Source of the DNA: Clostridia bacterium
Lineage (GTDB): Bacteria > Bacillota > Clostridia > Oscillospirales > Oscillospiraceae
Assembly: GCA_009929315.1 (NCBI GenBank)
Contig: SAAS01000006.1
Coordinates: 62,001 to 126,000 of the forward strand
Reading direction: 5' to 3'
DNA: 64,000 nucleotides
The notes under the pieces were generated by a model, which was given only the letters and a program-made list of their open reading frames with translations, made no database searches and had not been told where the DNA came from. Positions 1-8,640 of the stretch are shown here, piece after piece. A program made the translations under genes and the position numbers. Each line of letters starts with the position of its first letter. Position 1 is the stretch's first letter.

Positions 1-134
1 GGCTTTGCGGGTGCGCCTATATGCATTGACATCGGAATTGTAACAACCGCGGGAGTCGGAAGCCGAACGGGCTTGTCTCCTGCCGTGTTTTTCCGGTGCG
101 GCACATGAACTCCGTGAAGTCTTTTGCTATGCAC
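1..134 (-). CDS. rnfC: RnfC, electron transport complex subunit C (N-terminal 44 codons, cut by window edge)
   Basis: Reading the minus strand from a GTG at 134 gives a protein that begins VHSKRLHGVHVPHRKN and continues to VTIPMSMHIGAPAK, the typical N-terminus of RnfC (HGG/HGV-type start followed by the conserved IPxSxHIGAPA segment). RnfC is the iron-sulfur and flavin entry subunit of the Rnf complex, which couples ferredoxin oxidation and NAD reduction to ion pumping across the membrane. AGGAGG lies 7 nt before the GTG. The gene is truncated by the window start. It diverges from apbE, whose product flavinylates Rnf subunits; that pairing supports the call. The family is assigned from the N-terminus alone. 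Confidence 0.85.
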   Translation of the reverse strand, partial: MHSKRLHGVHVPHRKNTAGDKPVRLPTPAVVTIPMSMHIGAPAK

Positions 135-195
135 GACATTTCCTCCTAACATCTTGCTTTGCGCCTTTCTACGAATGACACAAGATACGACTAGT

Positions 196-225
196 ATTAT
201 ATACAAAAACTCCTTCAAATGTCTA
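196..225 (-). promoter_or_regulatory. Sigma-A-type promoter for rnfC
   Basis: On the minus strand TAGACA, 18 nt, then a perfect TATAAT. It lies about 60 nt upstream of the rnfC GTG. Predicted from sequence only. Confidence 0.5.
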
Positions 226-246
226 CACAAAAATCTTGGTTTTTTG

Positions 247-275
247 TTGATATCTTTTAAATCAAATGTTAGAAT
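247..275 (+). promoter_or_regulatory. Sigma-A-type promoter for apbE
   Basis: TTGATA (247-252), 17 nt, TAGAAT (270-275); start of transcription expected near 282, giving a short leader before the ATG at 306. It is back to back with the rnfC promoter, so the two genes could share control in this intergenic space. Confidence 0.55.
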
Positions 276-305
276 TGTTGCAACGTTAACAAAGGGGTTT
301 TTCCG

Positions 306-1307
306 ATGACAAAACAAAAAACTCTCTCCTTTACCGCCGTGATTGTTGCTGTCTCTGTGCTGCTTTCCGCACTTTCGGGCTGCAGTCCCTCACAGGATAC
401 AAAAATCAGCAAAAGCGACTTTGTTTTGAACACGGTTGCCACCATAACGCTCTACGGCGAAACAGACGAGACTATTATAGACGATTGCTTTGAGCTTTGC
501 CGATATTATGAGGCTCTGCTGTCCCGAACCGATGAAAACAGCGAGATTTACAAGCTCAACTCTCGTCAGATTTCCGAGGTTTCAGACGAAACAGCCGAGC
601 TTATAAAGAGGGGGCTCGAGTATGGCGCTATCTCAAACGGCAATTTTGACATCACCATCGAGCCGCTTTCCGCGCTTTGGAACTTCACTTCGGACACGCC
701 CTCAGTTCCTTCGGAGGAAGATATTTTAGAGGCGAAATCAAAGCTTGACTATACTGCGGTTTCGGTTTCGGGAAATACGGTCAGCTTCTCAAACGACTAT
801 ACACGGCTTGACCTCGGCGCGATTGCAAAGGGCTATATCGCCGACAAGCTCAAGGAGCTTCTTGTTTCGCGCGGTGTTAAAAGGGCAATCGTTAACCTCG
901 GCGGAAATGTGCTGTGCATTGGCGGAAAGGCCGAAACCGAGAATTTTACGGTTGGTATTCAATATCCCTTCGGTGAGGGGTCGATTGCAAGCGTGAGTGT
1001 CCGCGATTTGTCCGTTGTGACTTCGGGAACCTACGAGAGATATTTTGAGGAAAACGGAAAGCTTTATCACCACATTTTGGATCCGGACACGGGCTACCCC
1101 GTTGAAAACGACCTTCTGTCGGTCTCAATAATCGGCGCGAGCTCCTGCGACTGCGATGCTCTTTCAACCACCTGTTTTCTTCTCGGCAGGCAGGCGGGAA
1201 CCAATCTGATTGAGAGCATGGACGGCTATTACGCTATATTTATAACGGACGACTATAAGCTGTATTATACGGAAGGCGCACAAAGCGCCCTGAACATCCA
1301 GTCCTGA
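306..1307 (+). CDS. apbE: FAD:protein FMN transferase, ApbE lipoprotein
   Basis: 333 aa. ApbE covalently attaches FMN from FAD to threonine residues of target proteins such as RnfG and RnfD, outside the membrane. The N-terminus is a lipoprotein signal ending in the lipobox LSGC (Cys near residue 26), so the enzyme should be anchored on the outer face of the membrane. The family core is visible: NTVATITLYG early, then DLGAIAKGYIADKL, NLGGNVLCIGG, TSGTYERYF and HHILDPDTGYPVEN, the last carrying the usual metal and FAD contact region. The length is normal. AAGGGG precedes the ATG by about 9 nt. Its divergent placement next to rnfC fits flavinylation of the Rnf complex. Confidence 0.93.
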   Translation: MTKQKTLSFTAVIVAVSVLLSALSGCSPSQDTKISKSDFVLNTVATITLYGETDETIIDDCFELCRYYEALLSRTDENSEIYKLNSRQISEVSDETAELIKRGLEYGAISNGNFDITIEPLSALWNFTSDTPSVPSEEDILEAKSKLDYTAVSVSGNTVSFSNDYTRLDLGAIAKGYIADKLKELLVSRGVKRAIVNLGGNVLCIGGKAETENFTVGIQYPFGEGSIASVSVRDLSVVTSGTYERYFEENGKLYHHILDPDTGYPVENDLLSVSIIGASSCDCDALSTTCFLLGRQAGTNLIESMDGYYAIFITDDYKLYYTEGAQSALNIQS

Positions 1308-1337
1308 TATGCGGCGCTTTATTAAATAAAAACGAAA

Positions 1338-1375
1338 GAAATACCCCGAGTAAAGCTCGGGGTATTTCTTTTATT
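1338..1375. terminator. Bidirectional rho-independent terminator between apbE and PAP2 gene
   Basis: A 13-bp perfect stem, GAAATACCCCGAG / CTCGGGGTATTTC, with a 5-nt loop and T-rich flanks on both sides. It separates two convergent genes. Confidence 0.85.
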
Positions 1376-1385
1376 CCGTCAAACC

Positions 1386-2051
1386 TCAGACCGTTTTCTT
1401 TTTTGTAAGAGCATTTTCAAGTAGTGTCAAGAGTCTGCCCGCATAACCCCTGTAAACTATAACAAACACGAGGGCGGAAACAGCCATTCCTCCGAAAATG
1501 TCGATTACCGAATGCTGCTTCAAAAACACGGTTGCAAGAATAATCGCCGCACAGAGCAGCCAATTAAGTATTTGAATCCAAATTTTTGATTTGAGCGTCT
1601 TGCTCTTCAATATGGCAAACCATACGCTCAAGGCTCCGACAACGTGCATGCTCGGGAAGACATTGGTGTTGGTATCAAACTGCTGGGTCCATTTCATAAT
1701 CTGAGCGGCAAAATTCGCGTTGTAGCTTGTCGGTCTCAAATCCTGTCCGTTCGGAAACACCGAAATGATGGTCATACTTATAAAAAATCCGAGAATCAGG
1801 GACAACATATAATGCTCAAAGGCCTCGTGGTCCTTAAACAGGAAATAGAAGCCCGAGATAACCATATATAGAAACCAAGAAAAATAGGGAAAGATAAACC
1901 ATTCGCAGAAGGGTATCAAATTGTCAAGCGCACAGCGGATAGAGTAATAGTCCGTTGTAATGGTCTGCTCTACTATGAAATACCATGCAAAATGTATCGG
2001 TAAATACATCATCATAATCCATTGTCTTTTTGTAGGTCCCTTTTTAATCAT
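1386..2051 (-). CDS. PAP2-superfamily membrane phosphatase
   Basis: 221 aa, about six hydrophobic segments. The three phosphatase motifs of the PAP2/Aur1-type superfamily can be seen in order: NGQDLRP (motif 1-like), PSMHV (motif 2, near residue 130), and KQHSVIDIFGG (motif 3 with the His and Asp). Such proteins dephosphorylate lipid phosphates (phosphatidate, undecaprenyl pyrophosphate) or transfer head groups, with the active site facing outward. The exact substrate cannot be read from sequence. GAGGAG lies about 9 nt before the ATG. The following minus-strand gene, an acyltransferase, also suggests lipid work, but a 94-nt gap separates them. Confidence 0.8.
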   Translation of the reverse strand: MIKKGPTKRQWIMMMYLPIHFAWYFIVEQTITTDYYSIRCALDNLIPFCEWFIFPYFSWFLYMVISGFYFLFKDHEAFEHYMLSLILGFFISMTIISVFPNGQDLRPTSYNANFAAQIMKWTQQFDTNTNVFPSMHVVGALSVWFAILKSKTLKSKIWIQILNWLLCAAIILATVFLKQHSVIDIFGGMAVSALVFVIVYRGYAGRLLTLLENALTKKKTV

Positions 2052-2144
2052 CGGTGACGACTCCTCACGCGAAGTAATCTGCCGCGCGCTTCACGCAACC
2101 AAAACATGGTAACACATTAAAGCCGAAATTTCCATATATTTTCT

Positions 2145-2861
2145 TCAAATACTAAACTCGGAAAAATATTTTTCGACAGCGGAGCAGATTTCCGCCACCT
2201 GTTGCTCGTACTTAACCGACGGGTTATAAGGTATCGGTGCTCCCACTCTGATGGTTTTTGCCTTCCAGTCCGCGTAGGTGGGATAGAAATAAACTATCTG
2301 CTTAGTTCGGGCATAGTAAAGCCTTCCCACGGACACAAAGCCGTCGTATATCTTCTCTGCGTAGGTATGGTAACCCGTCGGATGCTCTGGAAAAAGCAGA
2401 AGGTGCTTGCCATCCTGCAAAGTTTTTACGCTGTTTCGCAAAGTTGCCATTACGCCCGTATCGTGGTAAACGGGTACGCAGGCGCTTCCGTGCAGAATAA
2501 GCGGCAATATAAGCGCATAAAGATATGCCGCGGTATATCCCAAAATCGGAGAATACCACTTATTTAAGTCCCACCAATAGTCTTTCCTTATGTATGCAGG
2601 AGCCTTCTTTGGCGATAAAACCTCCGCGTTTATCCAAGGTCTTATTTCCTCACAGAGCTCAAAATGCGCGTTCATTGCAATCGGCCCGAAGGCTCGGTCG
2701 TGATTGCAGACGAAAACGGAGGGTTTTCCTTCAAAAGGAAGCTCCCACACTGTCTTCATGGGCTTTGTGAAAAACCGAATCGCACCTCGCAGAAATCTAA
2801 AGAATCTACTCTGCCTGTGGCTGTCTGCAATTTCCGTTCTATTTTTCTTCGTTGAAAGCAT
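2145..2861 (-). CDS. Lysophospholipid (1-acylglycerol-3-phosphate) acyltransferase-like protein
   Basis: 238 aa from the ATG at 2861, chosen because GAGGAGA sits 7 nt upstream; the frame is open further 5' but that part overlaps the neighbouring gene. The acyltransferase fold is suggested by VFVCNHDRAFGPIAM (block I, NHX4D position), and LLLFPEHPTGY (block III, usually FPEG[TS]). In block I the residue expected to be the catalytic Asp is Gly (HDRAFG), so either the neighbouring Asp serves or the protein is a divergent branch. It probably acts on membrane lipids at the cytoplasmic face. It lies just downstream of the YgjP-like gene in the same direction. Confidence 0.65.
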   Translation of the reverse strand: MLSTKKNRTEIADSHRQSRFFRFLRGAIRFFTKPMKTVWELPFEGKPSVFVCNHDRAFGPIAMNAHFELCEEIRPWINAEVLSPKKAPAYIRKDYWWDLNKWYSPILGYTAAYLYALILPLILHGSACVPVYHDTGVMATLRNSVKTLQDGKHLLLFPEHPTGYHTYAEKIYDGFVSVGRLYYARTKQIVYFYPTYADWKAKTIRVGAPIPYNPSVKYEQQVAEICSAVEKYFSEFSI

Positions 2862-2910
2862 TAAATTTCTCCTCAGCATAAAACCGTAAAGTTCTGCAAA
2901 TGCAAAAAAG

Positions 2911-3429
2911 CTATTTTTTAAGCATAGCGCTGCGCGCTTTATAATCCGGCAGTACGGTTTTAATAAGCGCGTAAAAATCTCCGCCGTGGTTGTGATGAAC
3001 AATATGCGCAAGTTCATGCACAACGACATATTCAATCGCTTCCTGCGGATAAAGCATAAGCCTGTATGAGAAGCAAAGGGCGTTTTTCGAGCTGCAGCTG
3101 CCGAAGCGCTTTGCCGCCTTTGTTATCTTCACACTTTTCGGGGAAAGCCCCATGGTTTCGGCATAACAGGCTACCAGAGGCGGAAGCTCCTTCTTAGCCC
3201 GGCAGACAAGTTCGGCCACTTCTCCGTCCGTCAGCAGCTGCCGCTGCGCCGCGCGAAGGCGCTGCTTTTCTAAATGAGACGAAATCCAGTCCTCACGGCT
3301 TTCGACAAAGCTTTGAATATACGCTGTGGGACAGCGGCGCGGAGCACGCACCAAGATTTCGGGCTTTTCTGTTATCTCCAGTGCAAGGGTTCGGCGCTCC
3401 GAGCGTATTATTTTATATTCGTATGCCAT
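2911..3429 (-). CDS. YgjP/DUF45-type zinc metallopeptidase-like protein
   Basis: 172 aa. The C-terminal half has VVHELAHIVHHNHGGDFYAL, a zinc HExxH motif followed by a His a few residues on, as in the YgjP (WLM/M48-like) family. The N-terminus (YKIIRSERRTLALEI...ILVRAPRR) also matches that family. It is shorter than the common ~230 aa form, missing part of the N-terminal strand region. The biological substrate of the family is not firmly known. GAGG lies 7 nt before the ATG. Confidence 0.8.
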   Translation of the reverse strand: MAYEYKIIRSERRTLALEITEKPEILVRAPRRCPTAYIQSFVESREDWISSHLEKQRLRAAQRQLLTDGEVAELVCRAKKELPPLVACYAETMGLSPKSVKITKAAKRFGSCSSKNALCFSYRLMLYPQEAIEYVVVHELAHIVHHNHGGDFYALIKTVLPDYKARSAMLKK

Positions 3430-3471
3430 TTTTTACCTCTGAATTGCAAAGCGCACATTTAATTAATCAAT

Positions 3472-4260
3472 TCACAAAAAAGTTCTGTTATCCCTTTTTC
3501 TGGCGCCCATATATCCAAAAACCGGCTCAAAAAAGCCAAGTCTGAATTTCGCCAATCTGGCAAAGTTCGGGCAACTTCTCACGCAGGCATAACAGCGAAT
3601 ACACTTTTGCTCATCAATGAGCAGCGTTTTTGAGTCAATAGCGCCGACAGGACACTTTTTTGCACATACTCCGCACTTGCTGCATGCAGACAGATCCACA
3701 GCAGGCTGCTTAATTAAGAAGCGTGTGCCCCTATCAGGAAAGTTTGTGATAAACATCGGAAGCTTGGATTTCGGAATAATAATTGGGTCAAAACTTCCGT
3801 CCTCGAGTTTTCTGCGAATTTTTCTGCCGAAGGCCGAGGCCTCGGCCAAATCGGCTTCGTTTGGTCTGCCGAGAGCAACCGGTGCGTTCTTTTTCGCGAA
3901 TGTGTGTTCACCTATGAAAGTACCGGCCGCAATAAGGCAAAAGTGTTTATTCAGCGCAAAAGTTTCAAACTGTTCCAGAGAAATTCCAAAGCCCATGTTT
4001 CCGTATACCGACACGACGGCAAGCGGTCTTCCTTCGCCTTCGATTTGCTCTATAAACTCGAATACGAATCGCGGAATCCGCTCTCCATATATAGGTGTTG
4101 CAATTATTATAATATCACTATGTATCGGCCGATATTTATTTCTGTTCTCAGGGAGGGTAATATCGGTAAATTGAGTCTCACAGTTCAGGCCTCTCGATAT
4201 AGCCCATACAATGTTTTTTGTGGTGCCTGTTGCCGAAAAAAAGATGATTTCAGCCTTCAT
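3472..4260 (-). CDS. EFR1-type ferredoxin: flavodoxin-like domain plus two 4Fe-4S clusters
   Basis: 262 aa. Residues 1-150 form a flavodoxin-like domain (FFSATGTTKNIVWAI holds the FMN phosphate loop; ATPIYGERIP follows). The C-terminal part has two CxxCxxCxxxCP motifs, CSKCGVCAKKCP and CIRCYACVRSCP, each for one [4Fe-4S] cluster. The architecture is that of EFR1-family ferrodoxins, single-protein electron carriers linking flavin to ferredoxin-type clusters in anaerobes. The redox partner is unknown. A second redox flavoprotein and fhs lie upstream on the same strand. Confidence 0.88.
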   Translation of the reverse strand: MKAEIIFFSATGTTKNIVWAISRGLNCETQFTDITLPENRNKYRPIHSDIIIIATPIYGERIPRFVFEFIEQIEGEGRPLAVVSVYGNMGFGISLEQFETFALNKHFCLIAAGTFIGEHTFAKKNAPVALGRPNEADLAEASAFGRKIRRKLEDGSFDPIIIPKSKLPMFITNFPDRGTRFLIKQPAVDLSACSKCGVCAKKCPVGAIDSKTLLIDEQKCIRCYACVRSCPNFARLAKFRLGFFEPVFGYMGARKRDNRTFL

Positions 4261-4339
4261 AAATTACCACGCCTTCCGGCATTATACTAGCATTCCTTTT
4301 TTGTACGCGAAATCTGTGTTCCTGCCATGTTCGGAGGAT

Positions 4340-4882
4340 TTACAGCAGTTTCCAGAGCTCCTTAAGCTCCCGTTCGGCGCTCGGCGATTTCTGAAGCTCC
4401 CCGGGCTCTTCCGCGGAATACGACAGGCCGAAAACCTTTTCCCAGCCCAAATATTCGCACACGCAGTCAAAGTGCTCTTGAATAAGCCCGTACTGTCTTT
4501 CCGTGCGCGGGTCTGCACCGACTGCTACGACGCCGAGCTTTTTATTCTGAGCTTTAAACATGGCGCTCCTTGAATGAAACTTGTCCAGCACCGCCTTGAG
4601 CTGTGAGGAGATGCCGAAATAATACACCGGCGAGCCGAAAATAACAAAATCCGCCGCGTACACCTTGTCAATAACGCTCTTCGTGTCGTCCTTTATTATG
4701 CAGTCGCCGCCGTTTTTGGTGCAGGCGCCGCAAGCGACACAGCCGGAGACCTTAAGCCGCGCCACATTTATTATTTCAACTTCGTGCTCCGTATTTTCGG
4801 AAATTCCTTCAGCAATCGCCGAAAGGGCGTAGCTTGTGTTTCCCTTTGGCCGCGGACTTCCGTTTAAAATAAGAATTTTCAT
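4340..4882 (-). CDS. NAD(P)H-dependent FMN reductase / iron-sulfur flavoprotein family
   Basis: 180 aa. The start MKILILNGSPRPKGNTSYAL is the classical FMN phosphate-binding loop of the flavodoxin-like reductase family, and VIFGSPVYYFGISSQLKAVLD is the second FMN contact. Between them GCVACGACTKNGGDC has the compact cysteine group of iron-sulfur flavoproteins. It probably carries FMN and shuttles electrons in the cytoplasm. GGAGGG lies 7 nt before the ATG. It begins only 40 nt after fhs ends, so cotranscription from the fhs promoter is likely. Confidence 0.85.
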   Translation of the reverse strand: MKILILNGSPRPKGNTSYALSAIAEGISENTEHEVEIINVARLKVSGCVACGACTKNGGDCIIKDDTKSVIDKVYAADFVIFGSPVYYFGISSQLKAVLDKFHSRSAMFKAQNKKLGVVAVGADPRTERQYGLIQEHFDCVCEYLGWEKVFGLSYSAEEPGELQKSPSAERELKELWKLL

Positions 4883-4922
4883 TGTTTTTCCCTCCGAAAT
4901 TTCGGGCAGAATCCAGTTTAGC

Positions 4923-6596
4923 TTAGAACAGTCCCGTGATTACGCCGTTTTCGTTAACGTCGATATTCTCGGCTGCGGGAACCTTCGGAAGCCCCGGCAT
5001 AGTCATAATATCGCCCGTCAGCGCAACGATGAAGCCCGCTCCCGCCGAAACCTTCAGATTTCGCACGGTAACCTTGAAGCCGCTTGGCGCGCCCAGCTTT
5101 TTCGGGTCGTCCGAGAAGCTGTACTGCGTTTTCGCCATGCAGATAGGCAGAGCGCCGAAGCCGAGCTCTTTAAGCTGGGCTGCCTGCTTCTTCGCGTTTT
5201 CGGTCAGCTCAACGCCGTCCGCGTGATAAATTCTTTTGCAGATGGTTTCAAGCTTCTCTTCAATGCTCTTGTCTAAAGAATATGAAAATTCAAAGCCGTT
5301 TTCCTTTTCGCAAAGGCGAACCACCTCGCGGGCAAGAGCTTCACCGCCCTCGCCGCCGCGCGCCCAGACCTCGGATAGCGCAACATTGACGCCAAGCTCG
5401 CGGCACTTATCCTCGATGAGCTTAAGCTCCGCTTCCGTATCCATCGGGAAACGGTTGATGGCAACCACACAGGGAAGTGAATAAACCTTAATGATATTCT
5501 CAACATGCTGCAGAAGGTTCGGAAGTCCCCTCTCGAGCGCCTCAAGATTCTCGGTACACAAATCGGCCTTTAACGCCCCTCCGTGATGCTTAAGGGCGCG
5601 GACCGTGGCAACTACAACCACCGCCGAAGGGCTAAGTCCCGCCATGCGGCACTTTATATCAAGGAATTTCTCCGCGCCCAAATCCGCGCCGAAGCCCGCC
5701 TCGGTAACGGCATAGTCGCCGAGCTTCAGTGCCATTTTGGTCGCGATAACACTGTTGCAGCCGTGGGCGATATTTGCAAAGGGTCCCCCGTGAATAATTG
5801 CGGGAGTGTGCTCCAGGGTCTGGACAAGATTCGGTTTGAGAGCGTCCTTTAAAAGAGCCGCCATCGCGCCTGATGCCTTGAGCTGCCCCGCGGTGACAGG
5901 CTTGTCATCGTAGGTGTAACCGACGATTATTGAAGACAGGCGCGCTTTAAGGTCTGTTATATCACTCGATAGGCACAGCACCGCCATAACCTCCGAAGCC
6001 ACGGTAATGTCAAAGCCGTCCTCGCGCGGACAGCCGTTGGCACGTCCGCCAAGCCCGTCAACAATGTTTCTAAGCTGGCGGTCGTTCATATCGACGGCGC
6101 GCCGCCATGTGATTTTTTTCGGGTCGATGCCGAGGCAGTTTCCCTGCTGAATGTGATTGTCCAGCATTGCCGCAAGAAGATTGTTGGCCGCGCCTATTGC
6201 ATGAAAATCTCCCGTGAAGTGGAGGTTAATATCCTCCATGGGAATAACCTGAGCGTATCCGCCCCCGGCGGCTCCGCCTTTGACTCCGAATACGGGGCCG
6301 AGCGAGGGCTCCCGCAGAGCAACAACGGAATTTTTGCCGATTTTTTGAAGAGCGTCCGATAGTCCGACAGTGGTGGTCGTTTTCCCCTCGCCTGCGGGAG
6401 TTGGCGTGATTGCGGTTACCAAAACGAGCTTTCCGTTGTTCCTTTTCGATTCGTTTAACAGCGAAAGGTCAATTTTTGCTTTATAGTTGCCGTATTGCTC
6501 TATATATTTTTCGTCAATCCCGCAGATGCGCGCAATCTCCGTTATTTTGAGAGGAACTGTTTCCTGAGCAATCTGAATATCCGTTTTAAATTCCAT
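4923..6596 (-). CDS. fhs: Formate--tetrahydrofolate ligase
   Basis: 557 aa, full length. The enzyme joins formate to tetrahydrofolate using ATP, giving 10-formyl-THF for one-carbon metabolism or the methyl branch of the Wood-Ljungdahl pathway. The ATP loop [14 protein letters not shown] is at residues ~66-79; [21 protein letters not shown] follows. The C-terminus has the family segment [16 protein letters not shown] and ends [27 protein letters not shown] precedes the ATG. No other Wood-Ljungdahl gene is in the window, so a general folate role is as likely as acetogenesis. Confidence 0.97.
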   Translation of the reverse strand: MEFKTDIQIAQETVPLKITEIARICGIDEKYIEQYGNYKAKIDLSLLNESKRNNGKLVLVTAITPTPAGEGKTTTTVGLSDALQKIGKNSVVALREPSLGPVFGVKGGAAGGGYAQVIPMEDINLHFTGDFHAIGAANNLLAAMLDNHIQQGNCLGIDPKKITWRRAVDMNDRQLRNIVDGLGGRANGCPREDGFDITVASEVMAVLCLSSDITDLKARLSSIIVGYTYDDKPVTAGQLKASGAMAALLKDALKPNLVQTLEHTPAIIHGGPFANIAHGCNSVIATKMALKLGDYAVTEAGFGADLGAEKFLDIKCRMAGLSPSAVVVVATVRALKHHGGALKADLCTENLEALERGLPNLLQHVENIIKVYSLPCVVAINRFPMDTEAELKLIEDKCRELGVNVALSEVWARGGEGGEALAREVVRLCEKENGFEFSYSLDKSIEEKLETICKRIYHADGVELTENAKKQAAQLKELGFGALPICMAKTQYSFSDDPKKLGAPSGFKVTVRNLKVSAGAGFIVALTGDIMTMPGLPKVPAAENIDVNENGVITGLF

Positions 6597-6673
6597 GTTG
6601 TACTCTCCCTCTTTGGTTTCGACTTGTTTTTATCGGCATATTAAGCCTAAAGCCCAAATGCCCCGTAAACTTG

Positions 6674-6702
6674 ATAATATATAGTTTTGTCCCAAAAATC
6701 AA
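6674..6702 (-). promoter_or_regulatory. Sigma-A-type promoter for fhs
   Basis: On the minus strand TTGATT, 17 nt, TATTAT; transcription would start near 6667, giving a leader of about 70 nt. Confidence 0.45.
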
Positions 6703-6851
6703 GAAGCAGCTGAAATCTCTGGCATACGCTGTCGAAAAACGAGAAAAGCCTCTCTTAATCTTGCTATTTTATTCCATGCGGTATAAAATCGTTTGTGAAT
6801 AATGAAGGGCTCTCGCAAGTCGGGGGTTTTTCATAGTCCTTGGAGGTAAAT

Positions 6852-7361
6852 ATGGAAAAAAGCGCTTCACCTACCCTCTCAAAAAAGCAGAATATGTGGA
6901 TGGCAATAAAATTCGTTTTGTTTTCTATCTCCGCGGGAGTAATACAGTTCGGGTCGTTTACTATTCTTAACGAATTTGTCCACCTCGATAAATTCACAAG
7001 TCTTGACGAATTGCTCGGCAACGATTACGGACTGTCATATTTCATCGCGCTCGTGCTTTCCGTTCTTTGGAACTTCACTCTAAACCGCAAATTCACCTTT
7101 AAGTCAGTCGCCAATGTTTCTGTCGCAATGCTAAAGGTTTTTGGCTATTATCTTGTATTCACTCCGCTTTCCGTGTGGTGGGGCGTCGCGCTTACCACTC
7201 ACGGCTGGAACTATTACCTGGTTCTCGGACTGACAATGCTCGCAAACCTCTGTACCGAATTTTTGTTTTGCCGCTTTGTTGTTTACCGGAACAATCTGTT
7301 TACAAATGAAGCCGCGCAGAAACAGCTGCGCGAAAACTCGGGCGGCGACCTCACATCCTGA
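6852..7361 (+). CDS. GtrA-family membrane protein
   Basis: 169 aa from the ATG at 6852, which has GGAGG 5 nt upstream; a TTG 12 nt earlier overlaps that RBS and is rejected. Four hydrophobic segments and the motif LWNFTLNRKFTF near the middle are typical of GtrA, small proteins linked to flipping or transfer of undecaprenyl-linked sugars for wall polymers. The C-terminal segment FCRFVVYRN also fits. It lies 15 nt before the AI-2E-type permease and probably shares its transcript. Confidence 0.82.
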   Translation: MEKSASPTLSKKQNMWMAIKFVLFSISAGVIQFGSFTILNEFVHLDKFTSLDELLGNDYGLSYFIALVLSVLWNFTLNRKFTFKSVANVSVAMLKVFGYYLVFTPLSVWWGVALTTHGWNYYLVLGLTMLANLCTEFLFCRFVVYRNNLFTNEAAQKQLRENSGGDLTS

Positions 7362-7376
7362 TACGGGAGGATATAT

Positions 7377-8573
7377 ATGGAGCTTAATAAAGCCAATATC
7401 AAAAAAATCATTCTGATACTGCTCATCGCTATAACCTTTTGCATAGGACTAATCAATCTGTCGAGTGTCTGGGCGGCGGTTGCAAAGGTCCTCGGTATAC
7501 TGACCCCAATTATTGTCGGTCTGTGCATTGCGTTTATTTTGAGCCCCCTTACCACCACTATCGAAACGCGTATGCTGGGCTTTCTTTCAAAGCGTTTTCC
7601 CCGGCGGGGCAGAACTGTTGCTCGCAGCCTCAGTATTTTCATGTCAATCATAATTGTCGCCGGTGTACTCGCGCTTGTCATCGTTCTGGTTATCCCCGCG
7701 GTCAACGACGCGTTTTCGCAGATTTTTTCCGACCTGCCGAAACAGATTACAACGCTGGTTGAAAAGATAAACGATTTGCTTGTCAGATTCCACATCGATT
7801 TTCAAATTCCTCTCAGCCAAGCGGATGACTGGACAACACTTCTAAACCAGGCAAAGGACAAAATTCAAAGCGCTTTTGACAGCGGGATATTAAACGATAT
7901 CGCGAGCACCACGCTTTCCGTTATTAGCGGGCTTACGAATTTTGTTCTCGGAATTATTCTCTCTCTTTATGTTTTGACGCAGAAGGAGAAAATCGGTAAT
8001 TTCGTTTCACGCTTTATCAGAGCCTACTCCTCGGAAAAAACCTCGGCACGTATCTTCAAGGTGGCAAATCTGACACGGCTTTCCTTCCGAAATTTCGTTA
8101 CCGGCCAGCTTACGGAAGCCTTGATTATCGGCATGCTCTGTCTGTTCGGTATGCTCATTTTCAATTTCCCTTATCCCGCCGCAACCTCCGCAGTTGTCGG
8201 ACTTATGGCCCTCGTCCCCGTTTTTGGCTCGTGGATCGGAGCGATTCTCGGAGCGTTGCTCTGCCTTTCTCGGTCCTTCCCCACTGCGCTTCTGTTTGTG
8301 CTGTTCTTCATCATTCTCCAGCAGCTTGAGGGCAACTTTATCTATCCAAAGGTTGTAGGTAAATCCGTGGGACTGCCCGGAATACTCGTTTTCATCTCCG
8401 TAATACTAGGCGCAAGCATTGGCGGAATCCTCGGCATAGTCCTCTCCGTTCCGATTTGCTCGATTTTGTTTGTGCTAATTAAAGAGGCGGTTGATAAGCG
8501 CCTAAAGAAGAAAAAGATAACGGATAATCTCGAAGACTTGGGGATCATTTCGTCAGCGGATAAAGAGAACTGA
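7377..8573 (+). CDS. AI-2E family transporter (TqsA/YtvI-like permease)
   Basis: 398 aa with about eight membrane segments. The core LQQLEGNFIYPKVVGKSVGLP is diagnostic of the AI-2 exporter superfamily, and the glycine-rich repeat ILGASIGGILGIVLSVPI follows. Members export autoinducer-2 or act as ion antiporters; the substrate here is unknown. GGGAGG sits 7 nt before the ATG. A Lys-rich cytoplasmic tail ends the protein. A strong terminator follows. Confidence 0.9.
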   Translation: MELNKANIKKIILILLIAITFCIGLINLSSVWAAVAKVLGILTPIIVGLCIAFILSPLTTTIETRMLGFLSKRFPRRGRTVARSLSIFMSIIIVAGVLALVIVLVIPAVNDAFSQIFSDLPKQITTLVEKINDLLVRFHIDFQIPLSQADDWTTLLNQAKDKIQSAFDSGILNDIASTTLSVISGLTNFVLGIILSLYVLTQKEKIGNFVSRFIRAYSSEKTSARIFKVANLTRLSFRNFVTGQLTEALIIGMLCLFGMLIFNFPYPAATSAVVGLMALVPVFGSWIGAILGALLCLSRSFPTALLFVLFFIILQQLEGNFIYPKVVGKSVGLPGILVFISVILGASIGGILGIVLSVPICSILFVLIKEAVDKRLKKKKITDNLEDLGIISSADKEN

Positions 8574-8600
8574 TTTTACTTTAATTTGACAAGTCAATAC

Positions 8601-8638
8601 AAAAAATGCGGACAGCCTTTCGGCTGTCCGCATTTTTT
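8601..8638. terminator. Bidirectional terminator between the permease and asparaginase genes
   Basis: A 17-bp perfect stem AAAAAATGCGGACAGCC / GGCTGTCCGCATTTTTT with a 4-nt loop, between convergent genes. Confidence 0.9.
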
Positions 8639-8640
8639 AA

